A model generated the notes under the pieces. It searched no databases. It saw only the letters and a list, made by a program, of their open reading frames with translations, and had not been told where the DNA came from. Source: Amblyomma americanum (Eukaryota; Arthropoda; Arachnida; Ixodida; Ixodidae). From it: 64,000 nucleotides of DNA. Shown here in pieces: positions 1-14,315 of this stretch (its first letter is position 1; each line of letters opens with the position of its first letter). Made by a program: the position numbers and the translations under genes. The stretch is taken from NCBI RefSeq assembly GCF_052857255.1, contig NC_135497.1:195334006-195398005 (forward strand), given 5' to 3'.

Positions 1-758
1 GTGCCTTGAATAGTCCACTGCACAGCTAAAAAGTGAACCCTGTGGCGTGAAGTCTTCACGTAGGGGTCTACATGCACCGTATCGTTGCAATTCCTACTGC
101 TGACTTCTCCTTTTAGCTGTGTATTGTATGGTGCTGTGAGGATAATTTATTTCGTGTTGAACAATCTCCTGTGGTTTATTAATTATCATGAATACATCCT
201 ATGTGGTGCACACATTAAAAAACCTACCGGAAGCCAGTGGCTACCGTCGCTGGCTAGATTGCTTTTTGTGCATCCTGGAGACTTTCATCTTAATAGTACC
301 CTAACCAGAACACTACCGCTGTCTGTATTGGTGCCTCCCATATGTTGTCCTGAGGGCGACATCAACATTGAATGTCTTGCCTATTTCCTGTCTAATCTTA
401 CGCTTTTGTTTTTCCTGCCATGTTCCTACCTCTATTGCTGCAATATTTGGCTGTATTAAATTCAAAAAAGCAGTTACCAATTTTATGTGTTCCCCCACTC
501 TTCTTTGTATACTTCCGGGCCTTCAGAGTATGGAAATAAATTAATTTCCTCCTTGTCTCTAGTGCTCCTAAGTTTACTGTCATGTTTTTGTTCTCCTTCA
601 GCTCTTCGGCTCATGGTGCCACTTAGTTGTCTCTTTAAATACTGCGTGCAAGACCAACCGGAATGCTTGGCCCCAAAACACATGTTCGGGCTTTGTGTGA
701 CATGTACTAGGCAATGAGTGTGCATACATGAACATTAATTTAAGTTTCTTGAATCATA
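1..758. other. No recognisable feature
   Basis: AT-rich sequence. The longest open frames are short, low-complexity in composition and match no family that I recognise. No splice-supported exon or repeat boundary is visible. Confidence 0.5.
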
Positions 759-984
759 CAAATAAAGCTGCCGCGGTGGCTCAGTGGTTATGGTGGTTGG
801 CTGCTGACCCGAAAGACGCAGGTTCAATCCCGGCCGCAGCAGTAGAGGCCTGTGTACTGTGCAATGACAGTTCACGGCAAAGAACCCGAGGGGGTCGAAA
901 TTATAGAGAGCTCTCTACTACAGCATCTCTCATAGCTTGACTCGCTTTGGGATCATAAACCCCATAAAACAAAGCAAATAAAGC
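759..984 (+). mobile_element. tRNA-derived SINE (Ruka-like) with 10-bp TSD
   Basis: The head is tRNA-like: an A-box-like GTGGCTCAGTGG is followed about 40 nt later by the B-box-like GGTTCAATCCC. The body reads through ACTGTGCAATG and GGGGTCGAAAT to the family's 3' motif CATAAACCCCATAAA. The element itself spans 769-974. It is bounded by an exact direct repeat, CAAATAAAGC, at 759-768 and 975-984, which is the target-site duplication expected of LINE-mobilised insertion. At least three more clear copies lie in this window. The arrangement resembles the Ruka SINEs known from hard ticks, and that family name is my inference from memory. The divergence in the body suggests an inactive copy. Confidence 0.9.
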
Positions 985-2221
985 AAATATCTTGCACATT
1001 GCATGTGTCTTACTGTAATATGGTGTCGTCACCGATATTTACTCTCTACCTCTATGTTCCTCCCCTGCCCCTTTGTGGAATAACAGGTGAAGGAACTTTT
1101 CCTTATCCGACCTCTCCACCTTTTCTGGCATATATCTTTCTCTCTTACTTGGAAGCTTGCTGTACTGTACTTGATCAGGCATCTAAAGGAGCTGCTTTAT
1201 TTTATGGTAGGTGCATAACTGTTATTCTACAACGAAGAAACTTCAAGACGCTGCCTGACTCGTGTTGCTTGTGTGGACAGCAAGGGAGGTGAGGCGGCCT
1301 GTAAGTGCTCAAGAAAATAATTTTGCCCCACCTCACAGAATGTTTTGCTTACTTGCATCGCACATATAGTGTAGCTGCTTCTGTGTGGTGGTCGTGAGTG
1401 TTACGCATTCACTTGAACAAGTAGAAAAAATTTATGCCTTTCTAGGAAGGGAAAAACAAGCAAAATTGCTGACAACATTTGTAATTTTTATGAAGTAATA
1501 TATGTGCCACTTACATCACAAAAGTGCATGCGTTCAGGCTTGCGAAGCAAAATATGAGTACATCACTGAATATTGTGAGGGTACGCTCTATTCAAATTAT
1601 GTTGTGTGTGTGTGTGGGGGGGGGGGGGGGGGGGGGAGTTTTCGCTTTGTTTTATGTTGTTTGTTATTAATGCAGAAAAGAATCTTTTTTCCCCGGCTTT
1701 GCACATTTAAGTTGATAATAAGGGATGCGCACTCGGTGTGTTCTCCTTGACGAGATTTACTCCGATATTCCGCGCTTTGCAGTTTCGTTTCGTGCGCGGG
1801 TGCATGCAAACATGACTAACAACAGAGTCTGGTGCAACGCGTTGCCTAAAATGTGCACATCGGCTTGCCTTGCCAAGCATGCATTTCAGCACTAAACACA
1901 TCTTGGAGGCCTTCCAAGCGCACACAGATACAACTCCGCTGCACCCCGCTCTCTGTTAAAGCCGATACCTAGCGATTAAAAGCTTTAGCACCTTTGCTGA
2001 CCTGACGGTAGCTGACGCGGCGCCTAGGAAACAGTGGGTTTCCGCAGAGTTTACAACGCTAAGTATGCGAGCGTTGTCCTCAGACAGGGACTGCTGGCCT
2101 GCGCGTATTTAGGCGCCGTTTCGGGCGCCTTTTCAGCACTGGCGGCACCACTCTAAAAATATAGCTCTCGTTGCTTCCTTTCCTGGCCTGGACGAGATGA
2201 CTTTTCCCTCAGAAAACTGCC
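985..2221. other. Intergenic, with one poly-G tract
   Basis: No exon or repeat boundary is recognised. An uninterrupted run of about 20 G lies near 1617-1636, preceded by a short GT run. Open frames crossing it are simple-sequence artefacts. Confidence 0.5.
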
Positions 2222-2740
2222 TTATACCCCTGTTACACGGGCGTTTTCAACGGCAGTTCAGTTGACTCTCAGTTGAACTGAACGGCAGTTAGCGGTGTTA
2301 CACGGCAGTGCTAACTGCCGTTGAAATCTCAACGGCAGTTGAGTTCGACTGAGATCGGGGGTCCCAGTTGAACGGCCAACTGACAAGATGGCGACCTAGG
2401 GACCGAAAAACTTGCCCTCTTACTGGATTGTCTTGGCTCAGTGTGCTTCGAACCCGCAAATTTCTACCGCAAAGCAAAAACTACACAAAAATAATTGTCA
2501 CTATAGTAAGGAATATATACACTGCGATCATTTACAACAAGAAAAAAAATGCACACACTGCTTTTTTCTTATTTAAACTTCGCTCTAGACGCGAGGTCAT
2601 GTGGTTAGAGTGCTAACTGAACTGAACGCGAAGTGCTCGTGTAACAGCTGGCGATTCCAGTTGAGTTCAACGGCAGTTGAAATCCTCAACTGGCGGTTAA
2701 CTGAACTGTCGTTGAAAACGCCCGTGTAACACGGGTATTA
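2222..2740. mobile_element. MITE, TTA target duplication (PIF/Harbinger-type)
   Basis: This is a 513-bp element (2225-2737). Its terminal inverted repeats agree for about 38 bp with two mismatches: the left begins TACCCCTGTTACACGGGCG and the right end, reversed, begins TACCCGTGTTACACGGGCG. TTA is duplicated on both sides (2222-2224 and 2738-2740), the signature of PIF/Harbinger insertion. Further inverted copies of an AACGGCAGTT-like motif fill the subterminal regions. No transposase frame is present, so it is non-autonomous. The superfamily is inferred from the TSD only. Confidence 0.85.
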
Positions 2741-4406
<1,666 letters not shown>

Positions 4407-4728
4407 AGCCTAATTTACCTTCTAGAAGGTACTCTACATGCTATAATTACTCAAAAATTGACGATCTGCAGTGTGTTTCTCCGAATACGTGATAATTTTT
4501 AAATAAATTTTTTTGTAGTAAAAGAGTGCGTCAAAATAAACTGACAACTGTTATTTAACCAGCAGGCTGGTAATATATGCTTTAATTTTTTACCATTTAC
4601 AATAATGTGCCTTATTTATTGAAAAGTAATTATAGCTGACCATAACATCCGCACGAGTTTTTAGATTTTCAAAATATGATTCTCGTTGCGGCTGCAGCGC
4701 AATGAGTTTACGATGGCGAAACCGCATG

Positions 4729-4816
4729 GGCCAGAACACGGCCGATCTCGAGAGGGGCGCACTCTTTCATAGAAGAAAAGCGCGCTCTCTTCGAGACCGG
4801 CCGTGGCCAGAAGTAG
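4729..4816. repeat. Inverted repeat upstream of the P-like ORF
   Basis: Two arms, GGCCAGAACACGGCCGATCT and the imperfect complement ending GACCGGCCGTGGCCAG, flank a short centre. It lies about 190 bp upstream of the P-like start codon. It may be subterminal transposon sequence or a promoter hairpin. Confidence 0.5.
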
Positions 4817-5004
4817 AGAATGTTTTGAGTGGAAGGAGCGGAGACCGGTTCTATTGTTAGCCGCGGCCCCGCTTGTGTAGAAAGTTGCGTCGGCGCTGTC
4901 GTCGCCCGCACTTGAAGAGCCTTGCTTGCTGGGAACGTTCGTCGTGCTTGCTTCTGGAAGTTCTTGCTATCGAGAAATCTCTGTTGGCCTGCTCTTCGCC
5001 TGTG

Positions 5005-5745
5005 ATGCCTGCCAAGCGACGGCTTAATCACTGCTACGCGCCAGGGTGCAAGACGGGATATGCTCGAACTGGCCCACCCAAGCCCACAGCAATTCCTAAT
5101 AACCTCAAGTTCCTCAATTATTACAATCTGTCAAAGAGCGTCGCTGGGTCAAATGTTCCTGAGGTTGTGGTTGGCTCACTTCTATCATGCAAGGACCAGG
5201 CGGCAGATTCTCACAAGCAGCAGAAACTTCTTGATATGCTCATCCACATGGGAAATCTTGAAGCAGAAAGAGCTCTTAACAACAAAGAAGCTATGACAGA
5301 AAATTCTTATAACAATCAGAGGAGTGACTCAAGGCTTACTTACCATATTGCGGGGTGTGTTGAAAGAAGGTGTATCTTGAAAACAAAATGTCGTGTGTGC
5401 ATGGATCAGCCTCTTTTAACAGCTACCGGTGGCAAAAATTTGAATGCTGCCACATTTACAAAAGCATGCGATTTTGGTGGCTTGCTCAACCCCGCACTGA
5501 GCCTCTTCAAGTTCATGAGTCAGCTTGAGGATGTTTTCACAGGTTGTTTTAGCTATGGAGAACTGCATCACGACAGCATCATGATTGTGCTTGCTCTTCT
5601 GAACATGACGGGCATGAACCGTATTGAATGCTATCAGCACTTCAAGGAGCTCGCCTCAAATGTGACTGGGTTTTATGTTTTATCTTGTGACCAGAATACA
5701 TTTTTTTTTGTCAAAGGTCTCAACATGTCTTGTGACTTCGCCTGA
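5005..5745 (+). pseudogene. P-element/THAP9-like transposase derivative, core deleted
   Basis: An uninterrupted frame of 246 codons. The N-terminus has a basic start and a C-x4-C pair (residues 10-15, CYAPGC), resembling the start of a THAP zinc finger, but the second C-x2-H pair of THAP is not visible. From about residue 112 on, the segment around LTYHIAGCVERR, the following C-x2-C and the stretch FGGLLNPALSLFKFM match the C-terminal domain of P-element/THAP9 transposases. The RNase H-like catalytic region that should lie between is absent, so this looks like an internal-deletion derivative. An AATAAA occurs at 5837-5842. The frame is intact for 741 bp, so a recent deletion or a domesticated short protein are both possible. 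I place the start at the ATG at 5005, because the upstream in-frame residues show no family resemblance. Confidence 0.6.
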
Positions 5746-5849
5746 AGGAAAGCACAGCAGCATTTAAAGTTTAACCGTGTGTAGCAAATTGAGATGGAAG
5801 ATTTTGTTGAGGACTGAGTGGGGCACAGTATATGTAAATAAAATAAGTT

Positions 5850-8800
5850 GTCATGCATATTCGTGTATATTTTTTCTAAGCGGGGGGGGGGGGGGGGGGG
5901 GAGGCGGCGGCTACTGTTGCCTTAAGACTGGGTCGCCGTGCACAAAGTGTGCCGGAACTATTTTTGGCGCTTCTTTCAAGTTCGTGGAAAGTTGGATTTA
6001 GATATGAACTGCACTTTTACTAGGTACAGCCTTTGTCAAGAGCTCAGAGCTCACGGGGTTTGCTTCTAGGTCGTATAGTGGGGCTCCTGTAGCACATTTG
6101 GGCGTTCAGCCCATTGGAGGTAACGGGACAAAAAATCTTACCTTCTGGAGATATAGAACGCTGGAAATGCATTACGAGCTATGCAGTGTGGCTCGGAAGT
6201 GAACTCCGTCGGCTCTAAATTTTTTACAAAGGCTCTACTTGCACTGATGCTGCGAGTAAGTCCACTAGCTCGCCCTTCTAAAGAGCTACGTGCTTTAAAA
6301 GACAACGAAAGTGCTTCATGTGACAGCGGCACGCTCCTCGCCGAACCCTGGCTTATTCCCCGTCGTGGGTGTGTGCCATATCATTAACGCAACAACATCG
6401 CAGTCACTGTATTCCGCTAGGCTCTTACGGAATTCCGTGTCGGAGTGCGTGCAAACTAAACAAGATCGTGGATGTACACGGGGGAGGGAGCTCCTGTGTA
6501 AATTTCCAGGCATTTCACTTACTGCTATGCATTGTTTTGGAGTTTTTTATGGGGTGCGTGAGGTCATAGAGCATTTGCATAATTAATTTTACTAAAGAAG
6601 AACGATGCATTAATTTGAACATCACGCGGGCATTACGCAGAGAATTCCGTGCGCGGCAGCAAACGGCAGGCTGACAGCGAAGTCGCATTCAAGTGCGGTG
6701 GACTGCAGCGCCACCGCCAACTTTCACGCTCACCAGCCCTCTCCGCGGCGGCTGGTCCCGCCACTCAAAACATTCTAGTACACTCTACCAGAAGTGCTTG
6801 CAGCCACGCATAGAAGTGTGTACCTAGCTATCTCCTCTAGCAGTTCCCGCCACGGGCACTAAAGTGTATACACTTTGTTCCCTGTTACTGTTTTTCAAAG
6901 TTCAGCTGGTGTCAAAGGATATCTCTTTAAGAGCTATTCCTTATAAAAGAAGAACTAATCGAAACTAGGACACATCTCGCACAAAAGATTACAGCAGAAG
7001 CCTTAACACAGCTGCAATGCATGCCTGCAGGCTTTCGACTGGTACGAACTAAAAATGTAGACATTTTAATCTGACATATGCGAGCTGAGACCACATAGAA
7101 CCCTGTGGTTTCCATAGCTGGAGACCTTTGGAAATCTGCCATGCTTATGAAGTTTACCTACTGTTGGGCCAAAACAGAAGCATTCAGCTTCTATTTAGTC
7201 GCTAACTGGAACTATTTGCCGTTTAGTTTCTGGTGCACCTCATTTCTGATCATAGTTTCACTTAGTTCCAGCTGGAACAATGCTTTGGAAGAGAAGGTGT
7301 GCCATCACATGTTAGCAAACAACTATGGTTCTTTGTTTAAAACTAGCCAACAGGTTTCTGGTTGCAAATGGGTGATCTTGGTTCATATGAGCTGCAACTA
7401 TGCCAAATTCTCAATTTAGGATGTTTCTCTTGCGTGTATGTAAATACAGATGGCAATTACTCAGTGAAGGCAAATTATATTTCACCTTAACTAGCTGATA
7501 TATCTTCTCGACTGCAGAAAAAAAAGAAAGGTTTAAAGCTCCTTCAAGTAAGTGCTGTAGCAATACAGGACCCATTTCATTTTCAATGAAAGGTATGCTA
7601 TTTTTATCAAGCAGAAAGATACAGTAGGGATTAAACTGTAATGCGGGACATAGGTCATTTGATTACTTGGGCATCACAAAGCTGAACTTTTCTCATTGAA
7701 TAGAAGTAGAAATAATTTGCTTATTATTAAGATGTCAGGTTGAAAGCTCTTGACATTTGTTCTTATCAAAGCTGCTGAGGCAAGAAAACTATGTAAAGCA
7801 TACATTGTACCCCATTAAAGATGAAGCATGGAAGAATATACATCAGATGAACCTGTGCTCAGTGCAAAAATGATGCAGACAGCACAAAAAGTGCCAGTAG
7901 ACCCTGTAGAAGAATTTAAATGCCCAGATTGCAGTATGTGTCAATCATAAATCAATATGTTCGGAACAATGCTTGCGTACGAAGTTTCAAATCGGGTCAT
8001 TTATTGAGCAGAACAAAATAAAATGTACTTCACTCGTCCTGTCTATACATTGATGAAAAGGCATGATATGCCTGACAAATTAATGTACCAGACCTCTTTC
8101 CTATTCATCTCTCATTCTGACAATTGTAGATACATCAGATAAGGCAGACTATATAATTACTGCAAAAGAAGAATGAAAAGAAGCAAAAGGTACCAGAAAC
8201 AATTATCCCAGGCACAACAAATACACAGTTTTTTTTTTCTTTTTGAAACGTTGCAGTCAAACTTATCATAGTGCACTCACAGTGGGAATGTGATTTCGCA
8301 AGAGGTGTGCTATCAAGTAGAATTGCTTTTAGATGACATGGTTTGTATTGTGCCATGGTTAAACATCTTCAGTCTCACCTTATTTATGCTCTTTTCGAAG
8401 ATGCCATCTGGGAAAGGCACTTTCATTTACCATCCACACACACATGCACACAGAAAACTGGATTTTTCACTGCCAGAGGACTGTGAGTGGTAATGCAGTA
8501 AAACGTTGAAGATTAATACAGCAATTTCAGTTGCACCTTCAGGCTGTGCACAGATGTCACAGTAAAGAGCTCATTGGGTGACCCATCAGAGTTGTCAGCT
8601 GCATATAAGCCAGCGTGTTGCCTTTCTGTGCTTAGCTAAACTTGCAGGATCATGCAGCAAACCATCTGTGCAAGGCGAGACCCTATCTCTTCCATGGAGG
8701 GGCTAATCTGTGACATCTTTGCAGAGTTTTTTTTTTTTCAATCAATAATAACAGTAACAATAATAATAATGCCTTATATGCATTAAAACAATGTTATGTC

Positions 8801-9613
8801 TAAGAAAGGCTTCTAAATACTTCAGATGCAACTGCAGCACAAGCGCCCAGATTCACATAAAGCAGACACAAAATAATCGTCTTGTGCCAACATGAGAGGA
8901 TCTCTTTTGTAGCCTTCCTGTTCTAGACAAACCTCTCACCGCCCCCCCAACTTCGTATTCTTCAGTCATTTTTAAGATATACCTCTCACCCCTGGCCGTT
9001 GTTTCGTCTACCATCTCAGAGCCTTCCCTGCATGCCCCATTAGCAGCAATCCCTACGCTAACCTGGATCGTTCCCTTTCCTCCTGCACCATTGCCTTTCA
9101 ATTACAGCATTACCCACAGCCTTGGACAAGCTGATACTGAACAGTTGGCTTTGGTGACCCTGGCACAGGATGTTCGTGGCGTTTCGTGTTGTGTCATAAT
9201 AAGGCTGTTTCTCTTTCTCGCACACACACACACATACACGGCTGCTGCAGCATCCGTCCATGCGTGTCTTCCTTAATTGGAATGTGGATGTTTGCGTTGC
9301 AGTTATGTCCAACGTATCAAAACAACTTGCCTGAAACATCGTTTTCCTCCTAATATATTTTGTTTACTGGTGAATATATTGGAGCGCTTGTCTATTGTTT
9401 GGCTTGGTGGGTGCCATTTATCAAACCTTCTTCCCTCTGTATAAATTAAATGGATGATTTGTTGCTTTGTCTGATGTTTTTAAATAATGCTCCTCATTCA
9501 CCTACTTCTTTTTTTGTACCGTATATAGGACAGTTGACCACCTGCTTTTTTTCTGCTGTTCATTATGCAAGCAATGAGTGTGTGTGTGTGCAGTTTATGT
9601 CCAAGTTGAATGA
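5850..9613. other. Unannotated intergenic sequence
   Basis: A run of about 20 G begins near 5881. About 6640-6850 is relatively GC-rich and contains CCACTCAAAACATTCT, the reverse complement of sequence at 4826-4841 just upstream of the P-like ORF. The remainder is AT-rich with short CA and AAT repeats. No exon is recognised. Confidence 0.4.
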
Positions 9614-9868
9614 GCCCACGCTTGTCTTTGGTTTGGCTTTATGGGGTTTATCATCCCAAAGCGGCTCAGGGTGTGAGGGACGCTGTAGTGGTGGGCTCCG
9701 GATAATTTCGATCACCTGGAGTTGTATATGACTTATTGCACAACAAAGGCCTGTAGCATTCCATCTTCATTGAAGTGAGGCCAACAGGGACAGGATCAAA
9801 CCTACGCCTTTCACGTAAGCAGCTGAGCACCATAACCACTAAGCCACCTCGGTGGCTTGCCCATGCTT
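9614..9868 (-). mobile_element. tRNA-derived SINE (Ruka-like)
   Basis: Same family as the SINE near 0.77 kb, inverted. Reading + strand, it begins with the family tail TTTATGGGGTTTATCATCCC and ends with the head in reverse, CCACCTCGGTGGCTTG. The element occupies about 9624-9858. The flanking GCCCACGCTT (9614-9623) and GCCCATGCTT (9859-9868) differ at one base, so this is an older insertion than a copy with a perfect duplication. Confidence 0.88.
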
Positions 9869-12000
9869 TTAATTTCGTGTTTTGGTGTATACATTGCATT
9901 CGTCATCACCTTTTGGGTCATCTCATCAAGCCACTAAGAGCAATAGCTTTTTGTGGCTGCTCCCTCCTAGCACGAGAAGAAAATTCAATTTGAATTTGAA
10001 AAAATTATGTATAAAAATATTTCGTTTCATCACCTTACTTATTTACTCTCAAGGCTCAAGGGCATTATTTAGAGAAATGGGTGAACAGAACAAATTATTA
10101 ACACAACAAATCAGTTGCAGCTTTCTTTAAGGTGATGTTATTGACAATCACAGCGATGAAGGCAAAAAAGGTGCTTGCAATCATTACTTGTGTGTTGAAA
10201 AAATGAATTGGAATATAAGTATGACATGAGAGAACGCAGCCTTTAAACATGTGATTATTACGTGATAAAATGTAGGGCTCACTGTAGTGCTCATGAAAAG
10301 CTGAACATCAGTGCACAAGCGGAAATAAATAAATGTTTTAAAACAGAAAACAAGACAGACTAGTGTTCAAAACTGAATGGTAAAAAAAAGAAAACAGGCA
10401 AAAATTTAATGTAAAGCAAAAGAAATAGCAGTATTCAATCATGACAAATTTGGCGTCAAAGGACATTTGTAATGTTTAAAACATCTGGGCATCGTAATCT
10501 CTCTTCCAAACTTCAGCAAGAATTGTGGACAATTTAAGAATGTGCGGTAAAATAATTATTTTGATCCAAGTTTAATATTAGTCTTTGCTGCTTTTGCCAA
10601 TGCCAAAGACAGATAAAATTTTTCTCAAAACTTCTAATATCTATAAGTGCAGTTTGAAATACTTTACATATAACCTGACGATACCTCTGAATTTTCAAGT
10701 TGAGATTATAGGGCATCGTCAAAGGTGTCTACCACTCATATTAATAAGAGAGCAAGAGCTACATTACAACTATCCAACATTAAAATAATCATTAAACTGC
10801 AAAATCAAATGGCCCCAGTTGAAGGATGCATTGTGCTTCTGTAAGTTCCAGTGCTTCCCGTTAAGCTGGTCCCAAGACGTGATCCCAGCTCTTTTAACAG
10901 CACTTCAACAAACCCTAAGAGAAGCACAAAGTTAGTGTACAAAGTGCCATGAAATTGTGGCTGGCCATGCGCATGTCGAAGACCTCATTCCAATAGCAAG
11001 TACCGCACATAAATATCGACACAGTGGTAAGATTTATTAAAATGAACACAAGCTTTTCCTTGATGCCAACCAATATGAATTTGCCAATTTTGAGTCTCTT
11101 TGTGATACTCATGGCAAAGTGAAATGTGTCTTCACAATTACTTCTGCTTATATGCATTTCTTACAATGCGACTTATTATTGAGAAAGTTGGGTTAGGTCT
11201 GAAGAAAGCATATCAGTCTGAGCAGTTAAGACACACAAACAAGGAATTAAAATATAAATAAGCTGCAACAACCAATTCATTTCATAGTGAGACTGTGCAC
11301 TCGCGTCTCGTGGTGTTCCTATGCGGTGTTGTTCCCTTGTCTGGAATCTAGCGTTCCCCAGTCAGTATGCACGACCAACTAGCCTTACGAAGCTTTACTG
11401 GCAACTTATTTCCTACTCATATTATTACGCTATTATACCCAGTATCCTAATCTCTTAAAAGACGTTCAGTCTCACAGGCAAGTGAATGTGCTTTAAAGGT
11501 GGGGGCACACTCTATTGAAATGCTACCTAGCATGACCTACTGACAAAAGTATCCCCACAGAACACCACTGCAGTGCACCAATTGTCTGGGATGTTTTTTC
11601 TGCCACCCGTGCTTTCTGCCAACACAAAAAGTGCATGGATTCAGCCAGGACAGCTTAAGAGAAGTGGTACAAAACGAATTCCGAACCTGCTTTTTGACGT
11701 CAGTATGGAATATATTGTGGGAACAGGGCACAACTGCATTTAGCTTAGGTGCATAGGGCACACTGTCGCGGAGTTCCCATTTTGCGTTAAAGGTAGAATG
11801 AAACTTGGGTCACTGACCATGCCGAACACATTGATTTACATTTCGGAACCCTTACAGGTTTCTTGTACACAATGAAGGACCGATCATGAATGAAGAAGCT
11901 TATGTAGCCTTAACTAATCGGCACAATGATCTTGCATAGGCCTGGTGAAGGCTTCCCTTTGTTCTGTTGGGTGTATTCAGCATGGTCTGAATTATTAACG
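9869..12000. other. AT-rich, no recognisable feature
   Basis: No coding or repeat structure that I can support. The region ends at the 3' side of the - strand LINE. Confidence 0.45.
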
Positions 12001-12084
12001 ATTTCAGGTCCAGCCACGCTTATGAATTTCTTTCAGTGGCAACGATTTCCACATTATCGCAAGCAATTTCACTAAACTTGAAAC

Positions 12085-13166
12085 CTAATCTCCCTCTGTA
12101 CCACAAATGTCTATAAACTTCTGCAAATCTTCCTTATTGTCAGCCATTAGCACTATATCATCCGCATACATTAGTCCCGGTAATGAATGTTTAATCCATT
12201 CTCCTTGCTTGAAAAAAGAAAGGTTGAAGCCTAGTCCGCTCCTCTCTAGCTTGGTCTCCAACCCCTGCAGGTACAACATGAACAACAAAGGAGACAGAGG
12301 ACATCCTTGCCTAAGCACCCGCTGTATCTCTACAGGCCCCGATCCATTTTTTTCCCATTTTATAAGTACTACTCTGTTACCTTTATATATATCTTTTAAA
12401 AGATTAATTACTCCATCTTCCACATCCAATGTGCCAAGTATGTCCCACAAATACTCTTGAATAACATTGTCATAGGCTCCCCTAATATCCAGAAATGCTA
12501 GCCATAGGGGCCTGTGTTCCTTTTCAGCAATCTCTATACACTGCATCAATGAAAATAGATTATCCTTCAACCTTCTTTCTTTCCGGGACCCATTTTGTAG
12601 TTCCCCTAGCACCCCCTCGTTCTCCACCCAAGCCTGCAATCTATCCTTTATAATCTGCATCACCACCCTGTAAACCACTGATGTCACTGTTATGGGACAG
12701 TAGTTACGTCAGCTTTATCCCCCTTTCCCTTATATATCATGTTCGTTCTACTTAATCGCCATTCATCGGGGACTTTTCCATCCACTATCATTTTATTCAC
12801 TACCTGTATTAATGTTTGCTTGGATTTTGGTCCTAGCTTCTTTATTAACATAATCGGAATACCATCTGGTGCTGTTGACGTGCCACTAGGAACCTTCTTC
12901 TCTGCCCTTTCCCACTCTCTTTGCTCAAGTGAAGCTATTGCAGTAATTGGTCTATCCTCCGTCAATAAATTATGTGCAACATTCCTTTCTTTAAATTTTT
13001 CTGCCATCCTTGTTCTTATGTGTTTGATTGCTTCATCCCCTTCTAATCGAATACCCTGATCTGTAACAATAAATGTTCGCTCTAGCCTAGTCTTATTACT
13101 CATTGCATTTAGATGTTTCCAGAATTTTTGAGCTGCTTTTCTATCCTTTTCATTTACTTTTGACAT
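12085..13166 (-). pseudogene. LINE ORF2, reverse transcriptase domain (degraded)
   Basis: This carries the reverse transcriptase part of a CR1/L2-like non-LTR retrotransposon. Read on the - strand, an N-terminal RT portion ends in a KVPDEWR-like motif. A frame change near 12,690 follows. Motif A is FLDIRGAYDNV, motif B is RQGCPLSPLLF and the catalytic box is LMYADDIVLM. Several of the catalytic aspartates are therefore retained, but the frame is broken between 12,687 and 12,690. The frame also terminates after the KFIDICGTEGD segment; its continuation appears in another frame to roughly 12,010. The element is inactive as it stands. It shares strand and spacing with the endonuclease and ORF1 regions beside it, which together make one element. 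Confidence 0.9.
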
Positions 13167-13346
13167 CCATTGGGCACCATTTCTTCTAATTTTCGTATTA
13201 ATAAAATGGGATGCTTCCCTTCTACACTTTATGAAGGTATCCCATTTTCTGTTTACTTCAACTTCTGGTTCCCCCTTCTTGTTAGAATATATGTGTTCTC
13301 TGGACGCTTCCTGACGTTTCTCTATCGCACTCTTGACCTCCTCATC

Positions 13347-14230
13347 CTACCAATTCTTTGGTTTGAGTCTTTTCCCTTTTAGCTTTACTTGCACCTCAGC
13401 TACCTCTAGCTCCAGTAATCGAGTTAATTTGGTATAATTCCATTCTGTTCCGTTGTCCTCAAAAATTACTTTCTCAATTTGTTTGGCTGCTGCTTCCAAT
13501 TGCTTTTCTGAGTAAAAATTCCCCTCTGATTGTTCATCTCGCTTCAGTCCTACATTGGTTTCTCTTCTGAAGCTCAACTTGATACGCTTGTGGTCACTAG
13601 CTAGACTTCTGGAACCATGTTCATCTATGCTCATTACCCCTAATCTATTATACATCCTCTGTGACATTAGTGCATAAATCTATCGTCGAGTGCAGACTCC
13701 CTGCCTCCCACGTTATGAGCCCTTCACACTTCTCGGTACTGTTGCATACAACTAAATCATGCTTCCTGTCGAATCTGTGTACCCATCCAGGTCTTCTATG
13801 TGTGCGTTCATGTCGCCTAATATAATTATCTCGCCCTGTCCTCCTAGCTCATCAATGTCACTTGCAATTCATTCTAACATTCTCCTGTTTTCCTCTTTGG
13901 CATTAGCACCTGTTCACAGGTATACAAAGCCAAGGAGTGTTTGCTCCCCTGCCACTTTTCCTTTTAGCCATAAATGCTCCTTGCATCCCAGTTTAACCCT
14001 TTGAAAATTCATACTTTTATGAATGAATGCCCCAATTCCACCTCCCTTTCTGCTGCCCCTCTGTTCTGTTGCAATATTTCCATGCATAGTCCGGGTTACA
14101 GGGTGGTTGCTCCATGTCTCTAAGATGCGTTTCGTCTAAACCATATATCATTAATTCCTCCTGCCTTAACTGTTCTTCTATTTCCTCCCATTCCAGTCTA
14201 TTCCTGCCACCTTGCATGTTAATAAAACCT
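13347..14230 (-). pseudogene. LINE ORF2, APE-type endonuclease domain (degraded)
   Basis: Read on the - strand, it starts with an N-Q-G motif and the acid-containing ETHL motif at about 14,130. It ends in SLASDHKRI near 13,590, the SDH motif of apurinic-like endonucleases that nick the target during retrotransposition. The domain is split by frameshifts and stops across the middle, so only the ends are in open frames. It lies directly 5' of the reverse transcriptase, as in CR1, L2 and Jockey-like elements. After the SDH motif, a connecting segment runs to about 13,350. Confidence 0.85.
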
Positions 14231-14315
14231 ATATCTGAATTAACTTGGCCCTCGCACTTGCGTCTATTTCTTCTCCTATGGTTCCATCGTCCCTTTGATC
14301 TTGGTTCTTCCTTCT

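Noticed and set aside
85..459. 124-codon + strand frame at the window start
   Set aside because: Hydrophobic, AT-driven composition, no domain and no splice or repeat context; consistent with chance.
7105..7419. 104-codon + strand frame
   Set aside because: No family resemblance and no coding context; length is within chance for this base composition.
12107..13059. Two + strand frames of more than 100 codons
   Set aside because: Antisense shadows of the LINE reverse transcriptase, which has recognisable motifs on the - strand.
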